Of a DNA stretch of 64,000 bases, positions 59,520 to 64,000 are shown piece after piece. Below the pieces are notes generated by a model that did no database searches, was not told where the DNA came from, and saw nothing but the letters and a program-made list of their open reading frames with translations. Within the stretch, counting starts at the first letter, position 1. Every line of letters begins with the position of its first letter. Location: the NCBI GenBank assembly GCA_026874595.1, contig CM049317.1, positions 45,410,401 to 45,474,400 on the forward strand. Reading direction: 5' to 3'. This DNA is from Sipunculus nudus. Lineage: Eukaryota > Annelida > Sipuncula > Golfingiida > Sipunculidae. A program made the position numbers and the translations under genes.

Positions 59520-61840
59520 TTAGGACCATGCTGTTAATAGTATGACCACGAACGCTGAAATTTTAATCGCAAAATATTAGATATGTTGGTACACGCATGG
59601 GGTTCTTCATGAGTGAAGAGTAAAGACAGCGAGCACAAATACAAACACAAAAAAAACATAAAATCATAATAAACACTGATACTGACTACAAAAATACACA
59701 TAATGTGACACATGGAAAATGCAATATCAGTCAGCACAAAGTCACAATACTGCTACCCTATATACAGCCATTCTTGTAAGACGCCATTGGCAGACGCAAT
59801 TCATATATAACAGATATGTGATAAAACCCTAAAGTTAACACGTTTTATAATTAAAAGCTAATAAAAACTTGAGTAGCAGCTTCATATGTACCCAGTGTTC
59901 TTATTTAATTATGGAAAATACCGGGAAAAGTTTATTAAAATAAATTTATAAGTTCAAGCGTCTTTGATGTTAAGTTTCTCCTTTATCAACAGTTTTGCAT
60001 GGGATGGTCCTCCCTCATAACATTGCGACTGATAAGAGAAAATGATCCAACATTTCTAAAAAAAGATTAACCTGAAGTTAAAAGGTTCGTTTAAAAAAAT
60101 TAAAACGCATATAGATACATATCGGACAAACCATGAATATGGAATAGAACGGGGATAGAATATGGGGACGATTTCAAAGGTATATCTCTTTTACGAAAAT
60201 CATATAACCTGCATATAATTCTGGTTCTAGTTAGGAATATGTTACAATGTAGGCTTCTTTTATGATCGTTTTCATCATTACGTAAGACTGTTATTCTAAT
60301 GATTTTAAAAACATCAAGGCTTATTTCAAATACTTTGTCAATCGCCGTGATTCAAAGATCACGGAATGTTGTCATTAAGTAAGAAACTGTGTCAAACAGA
60401 TAAACGTGGTTGACCTTGTTTTTACACACCATTTTCGTTTCTCAAAATAGGTACATACAATCATGTCAGGATCAAAGAATCTGTCTTAAAAGTAAAACTT
60501 CAATAGAGGTAATGAAGTTATATGGGAACCTTTAAATTTTAATAGTGAGAACGGTTGATTTCATCAGTGATATTGTGTGCACCCTGAATGGGTTGGTAAA
60601 GCCATTAATAATTCACGATTCACGTTTAAATTTAATCCAAAGATAAAGATATAAAAAAACATTACACGCATTATGTTTTAAAGAACTCAGTCAACGAACT
60701 CTGTTGGAGGTTGGTTGAACTTGTTTCTGTTTACCTGTGTAAAATGTGTCAAAACAAGTTTGGATGAAGTTTAAGAACTGTTTGTGGGAAAAGAAGTTTT
60801 AAAATTAACCGATCAAGATGTGGTTTAACAATAATTATCAGGGGCGTATTCATGCATAGTGGAAATTCTTGTAATCGATATATAAATTTAAATATTTTCC
60901 TTGCTTCTTATTTTGTTATTATCTGTTATATTCAGTTCTTTATTATGTTCATTTCTGAATGAATACATTCCTTCTAGATAAATGTTTTGATTCAATCATA
61001 ACATTATATAAAACTTTCAAGCTCACGTCTTTTATTCTATTAATAAGGCTCATGTGTACAGGCAGTTTCATTAACCTTTGTGAGTGCGGGCTATAATTCA
61101 CATGGTGCAGTGAGAAATAATTGATTTTTCCAAATGCTTGTTTTCATCACTAATGCTGGCACTTAGAAGAGAATACTGGAACTGTGCATTAATTATGGTA
61201 TTAATTCTAAATCATGTCTTTTATTATGAATTATCTCTAGAAATTAATTTACAGTGTGTATTTTGCAATGTTCCTAAATATTAACAGGTCCCACTGGAAC
61301 AATATCCGTCACAGTACTTTTCTCCCAGATTTGATATACTGTGTTTTACGTGTTAATTGTACCTTTGGTGGATCAGCCCTAGATCACGATGGTCGTTTGT
61401 ACTCTTGTCATTGAGATAATCAACAGGCAGTCACCAAAGTCGTCGATTGATGATATACGTCTCTTGTATGAACGACATGTTTAATCCGAAAGGTAAATCC
61501 AAAGTATTCGCATAAAAGTAGAGTCACGTGAAAGTTGAATGGAATGATTAATACATTCGTATGTGAGAGGGAATGAGTTATGAGGAGGAACATGCACGCT
61601 GTCACTATAGTAAGAACTTAAGCCCCGAATAACGGATTTAAATTACTCTAATTTGATTTAAGGAGACGTTGATTCATTCTCCCTGTTTGACTGAAAAAGC
61701 TATTGTCGTCATCTGTCTCTAAATATCATAATTAAATTACTGAACATACATTCGACACAAATGATCTAATAAACGTAAACATCACCTCATTGTTAAAAGA
61801 GATGTTTGAATAGCCATGCTGGTCCATTGCACCGAGATGT
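59520..61840. other. No gene or repeat recognised
   Basis: AT-rich. A minus-strand stretch at 60732-60785 has acceptor- and donor-like ends, but its 16 residues match nothing I know. Confidence 0.4.
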
Positions 61841-61849
61841 AGAGTAGAA

Positions 61850-61940
61850 CAATCCTACACAGATAAAGTCGGATTAGCCCGTATGACAATCGAACCCGAT
61901 TGCCGGTCGTCTGCTCTACCATTGAGCTAACAGGTATCCC
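61850..61940 (-). repeat. tRNA-like sequence (tRNA pseudogene or SINE head)
   Basis: The minus strand reads GGGGATACCTG, then the A-box-like ttagctcaatggtagagcag (61930-61911), then a B-box gggttcgatt (61897-61888). The 3' acceptor strand does not pair with the 5' one and the anticodon/variable region is about ten bases short, so it is not a working tRNA. Confidence 0.5.
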
Positions 61941-62289
61941 CAACTCATCTGTGTATCAGCACACCCTTCCATTTTAATTTCTTGGTTTGTAGATTGACGA
62001 ATATGCATGCAACTGATCATATTTAGTAAAGTTTGAAAACCAGATGTCATCTACGGATGTTACTGGATTTCCTCTATTTTAATACATTGATTTAGGATGC
62101 ATCGTCTGCCCTGACACTAAGTCTGAGGCCACGAGTAGGCCACCACATATTATTTCGTTCTTTTTAACTTTCGTCTAATCTGGATACACAGGTATAAAAT
62201 GTAAAGTTGATTTATAACAATAGAAAATATGACGTCTAAAAAGCAAAAAAATCGAGGGTTTGTACCACTCAAACCACCTACCGTTTCAC

Positions 62290-62681
62290 TTGTTTAAAGG
62301 GGCCCAATCACATATCTGACCTTTATAAACTAAAGGTAAATCGCTTGGAGCTTTTACAAAAAATAGGACAGAAAACGTGGATATCACTGCACACAAGCTG
62401 CTTGTTTTGTTTATATCAACGTGTTCAAAATATGTGGGGGCCCGGCAAAATAATCAAAACACAGTCGACAAGGGTATCTGGCAGCACGTCAGATAAGCCG
62501 GAGCTTTGAAACTGGCGTTTTGCAAAAAGTGACCTCTTTACCTCCTACCGCCTTTGCTTACATGTTTTTTTCCGTTTGTGTACATTGCTGTGTTTACAAT
62601 CATGTTGATGATAAACAATTTCATACATTCTTTATGAAGACTTTAAAAAACTTTTCACAAACTAAAATTACCCTTAGATCG

Positions 62682-62685
<4 letters not shown>
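62290..62685 (-). repeat. Dispersed repeat R3, copy 2 (inverted)
   Basis: Reverse complement of 22915-23290; starts aaaggggcccaatca, ends at aacttttcacaaactaaaat, next to an (AT)n array. Confidence 0.65.

Positions 62686-62745
<60 letters not shown>
62685..62745. repeat. (AT)n microsatellite
   Basis: About 61 bp of AT. Confidence 0.95.
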
Positions 62746-62747
<2 letters not shown>

Positions 62748-62759
62748 AAGGAAGCCAGA

Positions 62760-64000
62760 AATCACATAAATTCTATATCAAAAGGTAGGTGAACGGGCAC
62801 CTTTAAATGAACTAGTTGGTCTGATTTACACCGGTTCTGGCACTGGGCCAAGAATCAGACCAACGAGCGAGGGCTATCGCGGGTTTAAAACTTTGGACTG
62901 GATGCATAATGTGATACCACGAACTCATTGGGTCTGATTACAAGTCTTTGTTACGTGCCAGTCCTGGAGAATCTTGTCGTTAAAACGAAGGGGATTTCAA
63001 ACGATTGCAGTGTATACTACAAACTAGTATGTGACCTGCTTTCTGGGAGCCGTAATGGATTCCATTTTTCACAGTTTGATTTCATCTACGTTGCATAATT
63101 ATAGACCAAAGGCTCCTGGAATTCTTGCAAGATTACTGTTCAGAAACCTGACATAAACGGCCATGCACTTGGCTGCCCTAGACATCATTGAGCTATTTAT
63201 AATCGAGCGGGTTGGTTTGTTGTAATTAAGTGAAGCGAGTTGTAGAATTTTGAGCTTCCCTGATTATGACATCAAAGCGCTTTACGGAATTGTAAAATCC
63301 CCTCGCCTTTGATCTTATTACTTTAACCTTCGCTGCACAGGTGTACATGGGTCGTGTGCTCGTGAGTTGGTCGGTAATATTTTGTTAACAATGTAATTAA
63401 CAATTTTCCTGCTAATAATGCAAATCGATAAGAGCTAAACAAAAGTTTCTTTAAGAGTGTTATCTTTAGACGATATAAATTGTAATAACAGAATTAGATG
63501 ACTAATTCATTTAAGTGAATTGTGTCTCTTTGTAGTAAGGCGAAAACCTCTTTACAAAAAGAACATGATTATAGTACTTTATTTATATTACTGCAATAAT
63601 TCCAGTGATAAAAGAAGAGAGTAAAATAATTAATTACTGCTGTTTATTAATAGATATGTTAATGTGTAATTATGAAAAGCGTAAAATTATTGGTTTGCAG
63701 AAGCGCTTCCCTTACCTTAACGTTTATGTGACAAAATATAGAACCACGGTATTTATAATTGTAACTACTGGTGAAGAAAACTGTTAACTGACCAATGATG
63801 GAAAAGCAGTCCTGATATTACTAGGATTAGTCTTATCATCGATCCAAGAAATTATATGGTTGTAGGTCAGGGTGGCGGTAAGCCATTGCTGAGAATAACT
63901 GAGATTTCCTGCACGGCTCAGTAATTACTGTCGATATCATAAAACAATACTCTCTGAACATGAAAATGAGCTCACTTTCTAGGTGGCACAATCTCTTAAT
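62760..64000. other. Right end of window, nothing recognised
   Basis: No exon, RNA gene or repeat supported. Confidence 0.4.

Noticed and set aside
60732-60785. Short minus-strand exon-like stretch
   Set aside because: Acceptor and donor strings are present but the 16 residues fit no part of a class C receptor.
61850-61940. Functional tRNA gene
   Set aside because: A- and B-box-like strings are there, but acceptor strands do not pair and the middle is too short.
1-64000. CRISPR arrays, operons or phage genes
   Set aside because: No regularly spaced short repeats with unique spacers and no prokaryotic gene organisation; the tandem repeats are eukaryotic satellites or minisatellites.

Overview
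This window is AT-rich invertebrate nuclear DNA, most likely from a bivalve or other mollusc. The evidence is intron-split genes with GT-AG junctions, long (AT)n arrays, and many copies of repeats built around AGGTCA-type motifs and gccggccggcc, which I recognise as common in molluscan genomes. The species cannot be named from the sequence. It is not prokaryotic: there are no operons, Shine-Dalgarno sites or dense ORFs.

Gene layout. (1) Positions 64-3811, minus strand: the 5' three coding exons of an ABCG20/23-like (arthropod ABCH-like) half transporter, running off the left edge. (2) 8600-13873, plus strand: a three-exon THAP zinc-finger gene (176 aa) whose second intron holds a 2.3 kb Helitron-like element. 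Genes 1 and 2 are head to head. (3) 26185-35532, minus strand: a complete six-coding-exon rhodopsin-class GPCR (483 aa, FMRFamide-receptor-like), with a possible non-coding first exon at about 38.75 kb. One of its exons (81 nt, end of TM3) ends in a GC donor. (4) 48287-48763, plus strand: the coding last exon of an unrecognised 158-aa basic protein. (5) 53933-54467, minus strand: the last exon (TM4/5 to TM7 and tail) of a class C, metabotropic-glutamate-like GPCR whose upstream exons I could not find.

The rest is repeats. The left 18 kb carries at least four patches of AGGTCA-rich tandem or dispersed repeat, a hAT-like element (6686-8064), an inverted-repeat element (4266-4765) and the Helitron. 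The right half carries a solo LTR inside an (AT)n array (28289-28868), a hAT-like foldback element (36936-37690), a tRNA-derived SINE (about 42190-42588), a decayed Tigger/pogo element with a CENP-B-type helix-turn-helix remnant (58246-59464), three families of roughly 250-400 bp dispersed repeats present twice each, several short tandem arrays and about a dozen microsatellites.

The genes do not form a shared pathway. Two are neuromodulatory-type receptors, one a transporter, one a DNA-binding protein of transposon descent. I found no clear undescribed system. The best leads are the divergent GPCR lacking the usual disulphide cysteines, the Helitron array carrying repeated nuclear-receptor-type sites, and the orphan gene at 48 kb. 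All splice models come from reading junctions by eye, with reading-frame arithmetic checked; none has transcript support here.
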